NCBI RefSeq assembly: GCF_012912135.1
Contig: NZ_QMEB01000001.1
Span: 23,560 to 66,606 of the forward strand
Source of the DNA: Brasilonema bromeliae SPC951
GTDB lineage: Bacteria > Cyanobacteriota > Cyanobacteriia > Cyanobacteriales > Nostocaceae
DNA length: 43,047 nucleotides
Reading direction: 5' to 3'
Below, piece after piece: positions 25,445 through 34,234 of the stretch. The notes beneath the pieces are model-generated. The model had not been told where the DNA came from, made no database searches, and saw only the letters and a list, made by a program, of their open reading frames with translations. A program made the position numbers and the translations under genes. The stretch's first letter is position 1, and the number at the start of each line of letters is the position of its first letter.

Positions 25445-26293
25445 ATGCCTTTTGGACCAGCATCACGTTTAGGAGTTAGCCTATTTGAGGAAACCCCTCC
25501 ACTTGAGTGGGTTCCAGGTCTGTCTGAAGAAGAAGCACAAACCCTCATTAAAGCCGTCTACAGGCAAGTGCTGGGTAATGCGTACGTCATGGAAAGTGAG
25601 CGGCTGACAGTGCCAGAATCACAATTCAAACGTGGTGAACTCAGTGTTCGTGAGTTCGTTCGGGCTGTAGCAAAGTCCGATCTCTACTTCTCCCGTTTTG
25701 GTGACACTCCCCGCTATCGTTTTATCGAGCTAAACTTCCGGCATTTGCTCGGTCGTGCCCCCAACAGTTACGATGAAATGAAGGCTCACAGCGCCATCCT
25801 GGATGCGGGTGATTTTGAAGCTGAAATCGACTCCTACCTTGACAGTGACGAATATCAGAACACTTTCGGTGAAAACCTCGTGCCTTACATCAGAGGCTAC
25901 AAGACCGAAGCATTGAGCCACATGATAGGCTTTACCCATACCTTCCAGTTGGTGCGGGGTGCTTCCACTAGCTCTCTCAAGGCAGATTTGGCAGGTAAGT
26001 CTCCGAAACTCAACTCACTAGTCATTAATGCAACTCCAACCCCTGTGGTTCCACCTGGAACCACTTTCCGCAACCCGCCAGTCAGTTCACGTGTTCGTCT
26101 TGGTGTGGGAGCAAGCGAAGAAGGTAAAGTTTACCGCATCGAAGTCACTGGCTACCGAGCAAATGCGGTTAACCGAGTTTCCAAGTTCCGCCGCAGCAAT
26201 CAGGTTTACTTGGTACCGTTCGATAAGCTTTCGGAAGAGTATCAACGGATTCACAGACAGGGCGGTGTCATCGCTAGTATCACGCCTGTATAG
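25445..26293 (+). CDS. cpeC: Phycoerythrin-associated rod linker CpeC
   Basis: A 282-residue phycobilisome rod linker. An N-terminal PBS-linker domain (about 30-180, [60 protein letters not shown]) is followed by a Pro/Thr linker and a C-terminal CpcD-like domain (YRIEVTGYRANAVNRVSKFR ... HRQGGVIASITPV). It organises phycoerythrin hexamers in the outer rod, most likely next to phycocyanin. It is the first gene of a cpeCDESTR arrangement like that of Fremyella diplosiphon. The AGGAGA ribosome site supports the ATG. Expression is expected in green light under CpeR or Cgi-type control, judging by homology. Confidence 0.95.
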   Translation: MPFGPASRLGVSLFEETPPLEWVPGLSEEEAQTLIKAVYRQVLGNAYVMESERLTVPESQFKRGELSVREFVRAVAKSDLYFSRFGDTPRYRFIELNFRHLLGRAPNSYDEMKAHSAILDAGDFEAEIDSYLDSDEYQNTFGENLVPYIRGYKTEALSHMIGFTHTFQLVRGASTSSLKADLAGKSPKLNSLVINATPTPVVPPGTTFRNPPVSSRVRLGVGASEEGKVYRIEVTGYRANAVNRVSKFRRSNQVYLVPFDKLSEEYQRIHRQGGVIASITPV

Positions 26294-26395
26294 CAAAAAT
26301 GGCGATCAGCGATTAGCAGTTTGTTGATAACACCAGACTTAGAGAATAGGTAAGCCCGTTGAGCCACGGCGATGCTCCTTTGGAGGAGCCCTATG

Positions 26396-26492
26396 CCCCA
26401 AATCGAAGACTTGGGGAGAGAGATTCTTTGCCGAATCCCTCTAGGCAAACAAGGGCGATTGCCCAAAGGGCAGACGCTGCTAGGCGTATCGC
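26396..26492. repeat. Interspersed repeat between cpeC and cpeD (copy 1)
   Basis: A ~97-bp element (CCCCAAATCGAAGACTTGGG ... GCTAGGCGTATCGC) whose inverted copy lies at 27600-27694 on the other side of cpeD. It is flanked by further GC-rich repeat (GGCGATGCTCCTTTGGAGGA at about 26369-26388). Together they enlarge the cpeC-cpeD gap to 468 bases. Confidence 0.75.
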
Positions 26493-26761
26493 TCATGGGG
26501 AAAAGACGCGCTTGTACACTCGACACCCCCCTTGTTCGAGAGTTAGGGGCGCTTTCCCAAACCCCAGAATAAGGGAGCGACTTGTTCCCAAAGCTATCCT
26601 AAGCAGTTGAAACTGGAAGCCCTAACCTCTACGCAGCAATCATCGAGTGCGTACCGTAAGGCATCGCAAAGTAGGTTGGGGTACTTCAGTTGCTAATCGG
26701 TGAGTATAAAGTGAGTTTTGAATTCTGAGCAAAACAAGTGTTAGGAGTATTCGCGTAAATT

Positions 26762-27517
26762 ATGGCAACAATAGCACCAATAGAACTCTGGTCCACCCGC
26801 GACCTGGAGGATGTACAAGCAGTCATTCGGGCAGTCTACAAGCAGGTTTTAGGCAATCCCCACGTGATGGAAAGTGAGCGCTTGGTGACTGCAGAATCAC
26901 AATTGAAGGATAGCACTATCTCTGTACGGGACTTTGTCCGGGCAGTTGGTAAGTCGGATTTCTACCGCTCACGTTATTTTGAAGCGTGTGCTCCCTATCG
27001 TTTTATAGAATTGAATTTCAAGCACTTCCTCGGTCGTCCACCACAGTCACAAGCGGAGATTTCCGAGCACATCGTTCGTTGTGTGGAAAAGGGATACGAC
27101 GCTGAAATCGACTCCTACATCGATAGCGAAGAGTACCAGTCAGCATTTGGCGAAAATGTTGTACCCTACAATCGCGGGGTGAAAACGGAAGTTGGGCGCA
27201 GCCAGGTTACCTATAACCGTACGTTTGCTCTGGATCGTGGTCCTTCTCAAATTAGTAGCGCTGTTAAATCCTCTCAACTGGTTTATGCAGTCGCTACCAA
27301 CAGCCCGAACAAGATAAAACCAGCAGATGTTAACCTCGGTGGTTCGGGTGAAGCGAACAAAAAGAAATTCAAGATTTTAGTGCAGGGTTCCAAGTTTGAT
27401 AGCCCTCGTCGGGTCAGCACCACCGAATACATTGTTCCTGGTGACCGGATGACCCCTCAAATTCAGCGGATTAACCGCACCGGCGCTAAGATTGTCAGCA
27501 TCACTGAGATTGTCTAG
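26762..27517 (+). CDS. cpeD: Phycoerythrin-associated rod linker CpeD
   Basis: A 251-residue rod linker with an N-terminal PBS-linker domain ([60 protein letters not shown]) and a CpcD-like C-terminal domain (KKFKILVQGSKFDSPRRVST ... NRTGAKIVSITEIV). TTAGGAG near 26741-26747 precedes the ATG. It is clearly paralogous to cpeC and cpeE. It stacks phycoerythrin hexamers in the rod. It is bracketed by an inverted pair of interspersed repeats, so the operon mRNA could fold cpeD into a large loop. Confidence 0.95.
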   Translation: MATIAPIELWSTRDLEDVQAVIRAVYKQVLGNPHVMESERLVTAESQLKDSTISVRDFVRAVGKSDFYRSRYFEACAPYRFIELNFKHFLGRPPQSQAEISEHIVRCVEKGYDAEIDSYIDSEEYQSAFGENVVPYNRGVKTEVGRSQVTYNRTFALDRGPSQISSAVKSSQLVYAVATNSPNKIKPADVNLGGSGEANKKKFKILVQGSKFDSPRRVSTTEYIVPGDRMTPQIQRINRTGAKIVSITEIV

Positions 27518-27599
27518 GCATCAACCTTCAAGAATTGCACAGGCATGTTCTTTGCAATTCTTGAGAGCTTTGCTCGTGCTGTGAGATGAGTATTTGCAG

Positions 27600-27694
27600 G
27601 CGATACGCCTAGCAGCGTCTGCCCAAAGGGCAGACGCCCTTGTTTGCCCAAAACAATTCTTTGCCCAATCTCCCTCCCCAAATTTTCGATTTGA
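27600..27694. repeat. Interspersed repeat between cpeD and cpeE (copy 2, inverted)
   Basis: The reverse complement of this segment matches 26396-26492 (shared GCCCAAAGGGCAGACG and a shared reading frame with the peptide LGKQGRLPxGQTLLGVS). A further GGGGCGATGCTCCTTTGGA follows at 27781-27799, like that beside copy 1. The cpeD-cpeE gap is 539 bases and has no gene. Confidence 0.75.
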
Positions 27695-28056
27695 GGAGAG
27701 GGTACGTCAAGGAAGCATCGCCCAAAAGTGCTCAGACAAAACAGTCTTAAAACGCCATCCTCGCACAAAAATCTGCCCAAGGGGCGATGCTCCTTTGGAA
27801 CTGTCTTAATAAAAGTGATCAAAAAAACCTTGAACCTCTGGTTTAATGAGTTGAAATTTCGATAAGATTATGCTAGCAACTATGTGCAATGACCAATTGA
27901 GCTGTTCCATTGGATGTCACTCATACTCATCATTCGCCATAGGAATTGAAAAATAGCTTTGAACCTATTGTCTAATCAGCTTACCGATTAAATCACGAGA
28001 ATGATTTCTCAACTTTATCAAACTGAACAATAAACACTTCATTAGGAGAAATTCCC

Positions 28057-28821
28057 ATGGCACTTTGGATTGCAGATGCAGAGTCTGTTGAACTACGCCC
28101 CAACACTTCAGAGGATGATCTACAGACGATCATTCGGGCAGTGTATCGGCAAGTGCTAGGCAATGCTCATGTTATGGAAAGTCAGCGCCTTACCAGTGCA
28201 GAATCCTTGCTGCGCAATGGTGATATTACCGTTCGAGGATTTGTGAGAGCCATTGCCCAATCCGAACTATACCGCTCGTTGTTTTTTGATACTTCATCCT
28301 CCTACCGTTTCATTGAATTGAACTTCAAGCATCTGTTAGGACGCGCTCCTGTTGATCAGACTGAGATTTCTAGACATGTTCTCATTTACAATGAGCAGGG
28401 CTACGAAGCGGAGATTAACTCCTACATTGACAGTGATGAGTATATCCAAAGTTTTGGCGAAAACGTAGTTCCTTCCTCACGCGGCAATCGTACTCAAACT
28501 GGCATTAAGAATGTCGGCTTTAATCGCACCTTCGCTCTAGATCGAGGATTTGCTGCCTATGATGCTGCTGGCAAAAACGCGAAATTGATTAGTGATGTCG
28601 GAGGTAACCTCCCAACAAAAATCAAATTCCCAGCAACTGGCTCTGGAGCTTACAGTAATACTGGCAAGCGTTTCCGGATTACTGTTACCAAGGGTAGTTC
28701 TAATCCCCGTATGAATCAGGGCAAAGTCACTTTTAAAGTTGGCTATAACCAAATGTCGCAGAAGATTCAGAACATCCAAAAGACTGGCGGCAAGATTCTC
28801 AGCATTACTGAAGTTGCTTAG
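28057..28821 (+). CDS. cpeE: Phycoerythrin-associated rod linker CpeE
   Basis: A 254-residue rod linker with a PBS-linker domain ([60 protein letters not shown]) and a CpcD-like domain ([20 protein letters not shown] ... [13 protein letters not shown]). TTAGGAG at 28042-28048 supports the ATG. The presence of three cpe linkers (C, D, E) predicts rods with up to three phycoerythrin hexamers, as in Fremyella. Confidence 0.95.
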   Translation: MALWIADAESVELRPNTSEDDLQTIIRAVYRQVLGNAHVMESQRLTSAESLLRNGDITVRGFVRAIAQSELYRSLFFDTSSSYRFIELNFKHLLGRAPVDQTEISRHVLIYNEQGYEAEINSYIDSDEYIQSFGENVVPSSRGNRTQTGIKNVGFNRTFALDRGFAAYDAAGKNAKLISDVGGNLPTKIKFPATGSGAYSNTGKRFRITVTKGSSNPRMNQGKVTFKVGYNQMSQKIQNIQKTGGKILSITEVA

Positions 28822-29136
28822 ACCATAATACAGTGATCAGTGAACAGTGAGACAGAGTGCTGCCTTTGGGTTTCCCTTATGCTGGCTCTCCCGTTGGGTT
28901 ATCACCTTGCTCACTGATAACTGTTCGCTGCGTCTTTGGTAATTACTCCCTTCGATGCTCTAAAATTACCTCTGCCAAAGCGTTGCGTATTTTCTCTGCG
29001 CTCTGGTGCGTTTTTAAAATTGGTAATGTTTTAGGTAGAAAGGGAGTAGTTACAGAACGTTTCAAAATCACCGGCGAAGTGGCAAACAAATATCCAAAAA
29101 GTTAGTGGTTGTTCTGTTGCTCTTAAAATTCATTGC
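28822..29136. repeat. cpeE-cpeS gap with inverted repeats
   Basis: A CAGTGATCAGTGAACAGTGA cluster (28830-28849) faces CTCACTGATAACTGTT (28910-28925). GTAATTACTCCCTT (28939-28952) faces AAGGGAGTAGTTAC (about 29039-29052) with one mismatch. The RNA could form large stems between the linker and lyase genes. No gene is seen. Confidence 0.5.
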
Positions 29137-29688
29137 ATGAAATCGATGGATATTACGCAGTTTGTTGAGCTTTCAATTGGGCGTTGGCGATCGCAACGTA
29201 GCGCCCACCATTTAGCATTTAGCCACTTTGAAGCTGTGCAATCGGTGATTGATATTATTGCACTCTCACCTGACGATCCGGATGTCATGACTCTGTGTAA
29301 GTCATACAATATTGACCAAAGCCAGATTGTGTCTCCCTTTGGGATGTCTTGGGAGGGACAGTCGGATTGGGATGAAGACGCACAGATGAAAGGGAGTAGT
29401 ATACTCGTACCAGTTCCCGATCCTAATGTCCCTAATCGGGGCAAATTACTTAGAGATCAGGGATACGCTGAAACCATCGCAGCGGCTGGTGACTATCACC
29501 TGACAGAAGATGGGACATTTGTCCTGCTGACGACATATGATCGAGCAGCGGCTGAAGAGAAAATTTGGTTTGCCAATCCAAACTTGCGATTTCGCGTGTC
29601 ACTCATCAAAACGAGTGGTGGAAGTGGAGTGGTGACTGCATCGTTTGCCTCAGAAATTCGTTCGTCGAGTAGTTCAGTAAACAGTTAA
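29137..29688 (+). CDS. cpeS: Phycoerythrobilin lyase CpeS
   Basis: A CpcS/CpeS-type bilin lyase of 183 residues with a lipocalin-like fold. CpeS attaches phycoerythrobilin to Cys82 of the beta subunit (CpeB). Support: MDITQFVELSIGRWRSQRSA at the N terminus, GMSWEGQSDWDEDAQMKGSS and EEKIWFANPNLRFRVSLIKT. The start may be the ATG at 29137 or the one at 29146 (MDITQF); neither has a clear ribosome site. The C-terminal SSSSSVNS and the stop codon are encoded by the edge of a heptamer-like repeat tract, so the tail is probably non-essential. Confidence 0.95.
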   Translation: MKSMDITQFVELSIGRWRSQRSAHHLAFSHFEAVQSVIDIIALSPDDPDVMTLCKSYNIDQSQIVSPFGMSWEGQSDWDEDAQMKGSSILVPVPDPNVPNRGKLLRDQGYAETIAAAGDYHLTEDGTFVLLTTYDRAAAEEKIWFANPNLRFRVSLIKTSGGSGVVTASFASEIRSSSSSVNS

Positions 29689-29755
29689 CAGTAAACAGTG
29701 ATCAACTGACAACTGATAATTGATAACTGATAATTGATAACTGATAACTGATAGA
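29674..29755. repeat. Short tandem repeat tract between cpeS and cpeT
   Basis: Imperfect repeats of the AACAGTA, CTGATAA and TTGATAA type run from the end of cpeS to the cpeT start. These are the STRR sequences known from heterocystous cyanobacteria. Confidence 0.7.
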
Positions 29756-29757
29756 TC

Positions 29758-30363
29758 ATGACTTCAGCAAAAGCCAATGACTTAACGACGCTGGCTCAGT
29801 GGATGGCAGGCGATTTCAGCAATTACAAGCAATCCTACCACAAGCCTCAGCAATTTGCTCATATCCATATCTTTTTTCGTCCCTTACCCTTTGAGTTTTT
29901 CAATGCGATTGGTTTTTACTCAGAACAGGTTTACGATCACGACTTATGGAGTCCCTATCGTCAGGGAGTGCATCGATTAATTGACGAGGGAGAGCAAATT
30001 TATATAGAAAATTACAGTCTGAACGATCCATTGCTCTATGCAGGAGCAGCACGGGAATTAAGCATTCTCAGAACTATTACACCAGATTGTATCGAACGAC
30101 GATATCACTGCTCTATGATTTTCAAACGACAGGGCGAGATGTTTCAAGGCAGTGTCGAGCCAGGGAACAAATGCTTAATCGAGCGAAAGGGCTGTTTAAC
30201 GTATCTCATCAGTGATGTGGAGCTGACAGCAACAACGTGGGTTAGCCTGGATAAAGGTATGGATGTTAATACCCATCAACAAGTTTGGGGATCCACGTTT
30301 GGGGCGTTGGAGTTTGAAAAGCGGGAGAGTTTTGCACATGAACTTCCCGAGTATCGTCTTTGA
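29758..30363 (+). CDS. cpeT: Phycoerythrobilin lyase CpeT
   Basis: A CpcT/CpeT-family bilin lyase of 201 residues. T-type lyases attach the bilin at the C-terminal cysteine of beta subunits (Cys165 in CpeB). Typical family sequence: DLTTLAQWMAGDFSNYKQSY, HIHIFFRPLPFEFFNAIGFY, the SVEPGNKC motif and WGSTFGALEFEKRESFAHEL. It lies 70 bases after cpeS and 12 bases before cpeR, as in the Fremyella cpeCDESTR operon. Confidence 0.95.
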   Translation: MTSAKANDLTTLAQWMAGDFSNYKQSYHKPQQFAHIHIFFRPLPFEFFNAIGFYSEQVYDHDLWSPYRQGVHRLIDEGEQIYIENYSLNDPLLYAGAARELSILRTITPDCIERRYHCSMIFKRQGEMFQGSVEPGNKCLIERKGCLTYLISDVELTATTWVSLDKGMDVNTHQQVWGSTFGALEFEKRESFAHELPEYRL

Positions 30364-30375
30364 AGCAACAGTTTT

Positions 30376-30726
30376 ATGAACGCCTTAGGTGAGCAAACGG
30401 AAGCTGGGGTAAAAATAGGGATGTTACCACCGGAAGCTGAAAAAAAAATGCAATGCTGGATCCGGAGCCGACATCTGATCTGTTCCGGAAATTTTTTTGT
30501 TTTTGAATCAGTGGATTACAGTGCAGTTGAACGATTTTCAGAGTGTATTGCAGCACTGGGAGGGGCGTTATTATCCATTGAACCCATTGGCAAAATCTGG
30601 ATGGGCGATCATCGTCAGGTGATTCTTTATCGGGCGAAGGCAAGTTTACATACGCCTCATCATACCTTAAAACAATACTGGCTAAAATACGGTGGTTTTC
30701 GCACAAGGTTTGATGAGCGTGTTTAG
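30376..30726 (+). CDS. cpeR: Phycoerythrin operon activator CpeR
   Basis: CpeR, a small protein of phycoerythrin-containing cyanobacteria that is required for cpeBA (and cpeYZ) expression in Fremyella diplosiphon. The conserved body is MLPPEAEKKMQCWIRSRHLI, SGNFFVFESVDYSAVERFSE and KASLHTPHHTLKQYWLKYGG. Two starts are possible: ATG 30376 (116 residues) and ATG 30421, where the conserved sequence begins. The mechanism is not established; it has been compared with phosphatases and has no classical DNA-binding motif visible here. Its target operon cpeBAYZ lies 7 kb downstream on the other strand. Confidence 0.92.
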   Translation: MNALGEQTEAGVKIGMLPPEAEKKMQCWIRSRHLICSGNFFVFESVDYSAVERFSECIAALGGALLSIEPIGKIWMGDHRQVILYRAKASLHTPHHTLKQYWLKYGGFRTRFDERV

Positions 30727-30733
30727 TAGAATA

Positions 30734-31069
30734 ATGGATAAAAGAATTCAAGATCGGGAAATTATCAAAAAATTAATTACTGATTACGTCAATGAAGCTT
30801 TAACCAGAAATGACGTGGAAAAATAAATAATTTTTGATACAGAACACGACCATTATCAATTAGTGAATGTTGGTTGGCGAAATCGCCATCGGGTTTACGG
30901 TTGTGTGCTGCATTTCGATATTAAGAATGATAAGATTTGGCTTCAATATAATGGTACAGAAATTGATTTTGCAGAGGAATTAATCAAACAGGGTGTACCA
31001 AAAGAGGATGTTGTTCTTGGGTTTCATTCGCCTTTTATGCGACAGTTTACAGAATACGCAGTTGGTTAA
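30734..31069 (+). pseudogene. xisI: xisI copy inactivated by a nonsense codon
   Basis: Near-identical in DNA to the intact xisI at 34222-34557. Codon 31 is TAA (30824-30826) where the intact copy has CAA, and the next ATG is ATA. The remaining ~80 codons are almost unchanged (NVGWRNRHRVYGCVLHFDIK and on to the same stop), so decay is recent. No xisH precedes it. It starts 8 bases after the cpeR stop, so the duplication broke in right behind the phycoerythrin operon. Confidence 0.9.
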
Positions 31070-31094
31070 GCAAGACAATCCATACAAACAATTC

Positions 31095-32060
31095 ATGAGC
31101 GATGTCAATGAACGTACCGATTTTGATAGTCCCTGGAAAGAAGTTTTAGAAGCTTACTTTCCTCAAGCAATGCAATTCTTCTTTCCCGAAACTGTTGCAT
31201 TGATTGATTGGGAACGTCCCTACGAGTTTCTGGATAAAGAATTTCAACAAATTGCCCGCGAAGCCGAACAAGGCAAACGATACGCTGATAAATTAGTTAA
31301 AGTTTGGCGTACCCAAGGACAAGAGCTTTGGTTATTGGTGCATGTCGAAATTCAAGCCCAACCGGAAGAAAACTTTGCAGAGCGGATGTTTACATACAGC
31401 TTTCGGATTTTTGACCGCTTCCACCAGCCTGCTGTTAGTTTAGCAATTTTGTGTGACGCTAACCGTCAATGGCGACCAAATAGCTACAGTTATAGTTATC
31501 CCGATACTCGGTTGAACTTTGAATTTGGAACTGTCAAGCTTTTGGACTACGAAAGCCGTTGGACAGAACTCGAAGTAAGTGAGAATCCTTTTGCAACCGT
31601 GGTGATGGCGCATTTGAAAACACAACAGACACGCCAACAACCCCAGGAACGCAAAACTTGGAAATTTAGCCTGATTCGCCGACTCTATGATTTAGGCTTG
31701 CAAGAGCAGGATATCCGTAACCTATATCGATTTATTGATTGGGTTATGATATTGCCAAAGGCGTTGGAAGCAGAGTTTTGGGAACAGTTCAAACAATTTG
31801 AACAGGAGCGTACTATGAGATACGTTACTACAGGTGAGCGCATTGGCTATGAGCGCGGTAAACAGGAAGGTAAACAGGAACAGACACAGACGCTCATTCT
31901 ACGACTATTACAAAGACGGGTGGGAGAATTATCATTAGAAGTGCGATCGCACATCCAATCTCTCACTCTTTCTCAGCTAGAAGAACTTGGTGAAGCCTTG
32001 TTAGATTTTACCGCGATGGAGGATTTGCTCAATTGGTTGCAAGCAAATCAAAGCGAGTAG
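31095..32060 (+). CDS. Rpn-family protein with DUF4351 domain
   Basis: A 321-residue Rpn/PDDEXK-type protein (FDSPWKEVLEAYFPQAMQFF; ELWLLVHVEIQAQPEENFAE carries the nuclease-like Glu-x-Gln). It ends in a DUF4351-like domain (LILRLLQRRVGELSLEVRSH ... LLDFTAMEDLLNWL) similar to that of the gene at 22314. The frame is open from 30993 because it runs through the xisI copy; the ATG at 31095 (MSDVNERTDF) is the family start. There is no clear ribosome site. A short fragment of this gene recurs near 34683-34712. Confidence 0.8.
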   Translation: MSDVNERTDFDSPWKEVLEAYFPQAMQFFFPETVALIDWERPYEFLDKEFQQIAREAEQGKRYADKLVKVWRTQGQELWLLVHVEIQAQPEENFAERMFTYSFRIFDRFHQPAVSLAILCDANRQWRPNSYSYSYPDTRLNFEFGTVKLLDYESRWTELEVSENPFATVVMAHLKTQQTRQQPQERKTWKFSLIRRLYDLGLQEQDIRNLYRFIDWVMILPKALEAEFWEQFKQFEQERTMRYVTTGERIGYERGKQEGKQEQTQTLILRLLQRRVGELSLEVRSHIQSLTLSQLEELGEALLDFTAMEDLLNWLQANQSE

Positions 32061-32180
32061 CACCTTACCATATAGGCTTCGCCACATCTTGAATCACAAA
32101 GAATGTTGTCAGGAAACATTTTTCCACGCCAGCGTATTAAGCTCAGTATATATATTGATCTCAAACCGCAAGCTGGAACA

Positions 32181-33008
32181 ATGATAATTTGGACACCCAA
32201 TCAACCACTGCAAAACGGACGCTTTATCATTCAAAAAGTCCTTGGTAGCGGTGGCTTTGGTATTACCTACAGTATCCTCGAACAGCGTACGGGTAAATTA
32301 TTTGTCCTGAAAACCCTCAACCACATTCAGCAAATAAGAAAAGACTTCTCGGAACGACAGGTAAAATTTGTCCAGGAGATGACGCGGTTAGCACGATGCA
32401 CTCACCCCCATATTGTGAAATTTGAGGATGTCATCCAAGAAGATGGACTGTGGGGGATGCTGATGGAATATATTGATGGCGTGGATTTAAAGACTTATGT
32501 TGATGAGGGTGGGCAATTGTCAGAGGATGAAGCCTTACGCTACATTAACCAAATTGGGCAAGCTTTAGAATATGTCCATCAACAAGGATTCTTACATCGG
32601 GATATCAAGCCTCATAATATTATCTTGCGCCGTGGCAAACAAGAAGCAGTATTGATTGATTTTGGTCTTGCCCGTCAGTTTAGCACTGGTGAAAAATCCA
32701 TCAGCATGACGAGTGATGGAACCGAGGGTTATGCACCCATTGAACAGTACAGAAGAAAGGGCAATTTTGGTGCGTATACTGATGTTTATGCTTTAGCCGC
32801 AACGTTGTATTTTTTGCTGACAGCTGATGCGCTCAAAGCTGCTGACGAAGAAATAGTTTCAGATCTTCGTCGCAAGTATGAGGATGAAGAATTACCACCG
32901 CCAAAGCAATTTAACCCCGAGATTAGCCATAGAGTAAACGAGGCGATTCTCAAAGGGATGGCATTGGAACCACAAGATAGAGTGCAGACGGTGCGGAAGT
33001 GGTTATAA
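32181..33008 (+). CDS. Ser/Thr protein kinase, cut off from its GUN4 domain
   Basis: Hanks-type kinase of 275 residues. The Gly-rich loop is GSGGFG, the catalytic Lys is in FVLKTL, HRDIKPHN is the catalytic loop and DFGLA the Mg site. The frame is open from 32103 but MIIWTPNQPLQNGRFIIQKV at 32181 is the natural start. A TAA at 33006-33008 ends the protein right after VRKWL, and the same frame continues into a GUN4 domain. Kinase-GUN4 fusions are common in cyanobacteria, so this was probably one protein split by a nonsense mutation. The kinase core looks complete and may still be active. Confidence 0.82.
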   Translation: MIIWTPNQPLQNGRFIIQKVLGSGGFGITYSILEQRTGKLFVLKTLNHIQQIRKDFSERQVKFVQEMTRLARCTHPHIVKFEDVIQEDGLWGMLMEYIDGVDLKTYVDEGGQLSEDEALRYINQIGQALEYVHQQGFLHRDIKPHNIILRRGKQEAVLIDFGLARQFSTGEKSISMTSDGTEGYAPIEQYRRKGNFGAYTDVYALAATLYFLLTADALKAADEEIVSDLRRKYEDEELPPPKQFNPEISHRVNEAILKGMALEPQDRVQTVRKWL

Positions 33009-33014
33009 TTGGTG

Positions 33015-33662
33015 ATGCCCAGAAAAGTAAATCCTCCAATTCCTCAAGTATCAATCTCCAATCCACAACCGAAAATACAAAATCAACAATCAATTTATAT
33101 TGCAACCCCAGTAGTAAGTTCAAAACAGTCTTCTCAAGGAATTTTGAAGTGGCTAGAAGGAATTATACCCAAAAATTCAAAATCAGATGATGAGATTAGG
33201 TTAATCACAGCGAAGATGGACTACACCCAACTGCGTGACTTACTCACAGCAGGAAATTGGAAACAAGCTGATGAAGAAACAAGGCGAGTTATGCTAGCGG
33301 TAGCGAGGAGAGAAAAAGAAGGTTGGCTTAATGGTGAAGATATTGATCACTTTCCCTGTGAAGACCTCCGCACAATTGACCAATTGTGGGTAAAATACAG
33401 CAATGGGCGCTTTGGCTTCTCTGTGCAAAAGGGCATTTATCAAAGTCTGGGTGGAACCAGAGAATACGACACGAAGATTTGGGAAGCTTTTGCCGACGCA
33501 GTCGGTTGGAGGTTGGTGTTTGGGGAGGAAGAGTGGTGGAGTGGCGATATTTTTTATGACTACAGGATCACACCCAAGGGACACCTCCCCGTTGGGGGTC
33601 TGTGGGGGTGGTTAGCACGGCACCCTGTTCTTTGTCTTCTTCTCTCACGTCGAGACTTGTAG
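33015..33662 (+). CDS. GUN4-domain protein, separated from upstream kinase
   Basis: About 215 residues in the same frame as the preceding kinase. After a Pro/Gln linker (PIPQVSISNPQPKIQNQQ) comes a full GUN4 domain (DYTQLRDLLTAGNWKQADEE; FPCEDLRTIDQLWVKYSNGR; FGFSVQKGIYQSLGG; GDIFYDYRITPKGHLPVGG). GUN4 domains bind tetrapyrroles and, in the true Gun4, stimulate Mg chelatase; fused to kinases they may sense porphyrins or bilins. Translation would need reinitiation at TTG 33009, GTG 33012 or ATG 33015, or stop readthrough, as no ribosome site is visible. It may be an unexpressed remnant. Confidence 0.7.
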   Translation: MPRKVNPPIPQVSISNPQPKIQNQQSIYIATPVVSSKQSSQGILKWLEGIIPKNSKSDDEIRLITAKMDYTQLRDLLTAGNWKQADEETRRVMLAVARREKEGWLNGEDIDHFPCEDLRTIDQLWVKYSNGRFGFSVQKGIYQSLGGTREYDTKIWEAFADAVGWRLVFGEEEWWSGDIFYDYRITPKGHLPVGGLWGWLARHPVLCLLLSRRDL

Positions 33663-33817
33663 AATTTAACATATAAGGCTTACAGATTTTTATTAAGATT
33701 TATATACGAGTCACTTTGGGTCGAAGTTTTGAGGGTTCTGGCTTTGGGGTGTTATTGATATCATATAGATAATGATTTTGCACAGCGTTGCAGGTCAATT
33801 TTCTACTAAATTTCACT

Positions 33818-34234
33818 ATGCCTGCAAAAGATATCTTTCACAACGCAGTCAAACATGCACTTGAAAAAGATGGATGGTTGATTACAGACGATCCAATATA
33901 TTTGGATTTCGGCGGAGTTGAAATTTATATTGATTTAGGTGCAGAAAAAATAATTGCAGCAGAGAGAGAAGGAGAAAAAATTGCCGTTGAAGTCAAAAGT
34001 TTTATTGGAGGTTCAGCGATTTCTCAGTTTCACACAGCTTTGGGACAATTTATTAACTATCGAACTGCCTTGAATCAAGAGCAACCAGAACGAGAATTAT
34101 TTTTAGCTGTTCCCAACATCACTTATGAAACATTTTTTAAACTTGAGCTAGTTCAAATTGTTATCCAATCTCAAAACCTCAAGCTGCTGATTTACGAACC
34201 AGAACAGGAAGTGATTGAACGATGGATAAGATAG
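33818..34234 (+). CDS. xisH: XisH-family protein
   Basis: A 138-residue protein of the XisH family, named for the fdxN-element excision controlling factor of Anabaena. The fold is nuclease-like: KHALEKDGWLITDDPIYLDF with EREGEKIAVEVKSFIGGSAI (Glu-x-Lys) and FHTALGQFINYRTAL. The frame is open from 33788, but MPAKDIFHNAVKHALEKDGW at 33818 is the standard start. It overlaps xisI by 13 bases, the usual xisHI pairing. Most xisHI pairs in cyanobacteria are not near an excision element and their role is unknown. Confidence 0.9.
   Translation: MPAKDIFHNAVKHALEKDGWLITDDPIYLDFGGVEIYIDLGAEKIIAAEREGEKIAVEVKSFIGGSAISQFHTALGQFINYRTALNQEQPERELFLAVPNITYETFFKLELVQIVIQSQNLKLLIYEPEQEVIERWIR

Noticed and set aside
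26359-27822. Frames in the cpeC-cpeD and cpeD-cpeE gaps sharing LGKQGRLPxGQTLLGVS
   Set aside because: They are readings of the inverted interspersed repeat, with no start signals or family match.
30993-31094. N-terminal extension of the Rpn gene to 30993
   Set aside because: Those codons are the xisI pseudogene read in another frame; the family start is at 31095.
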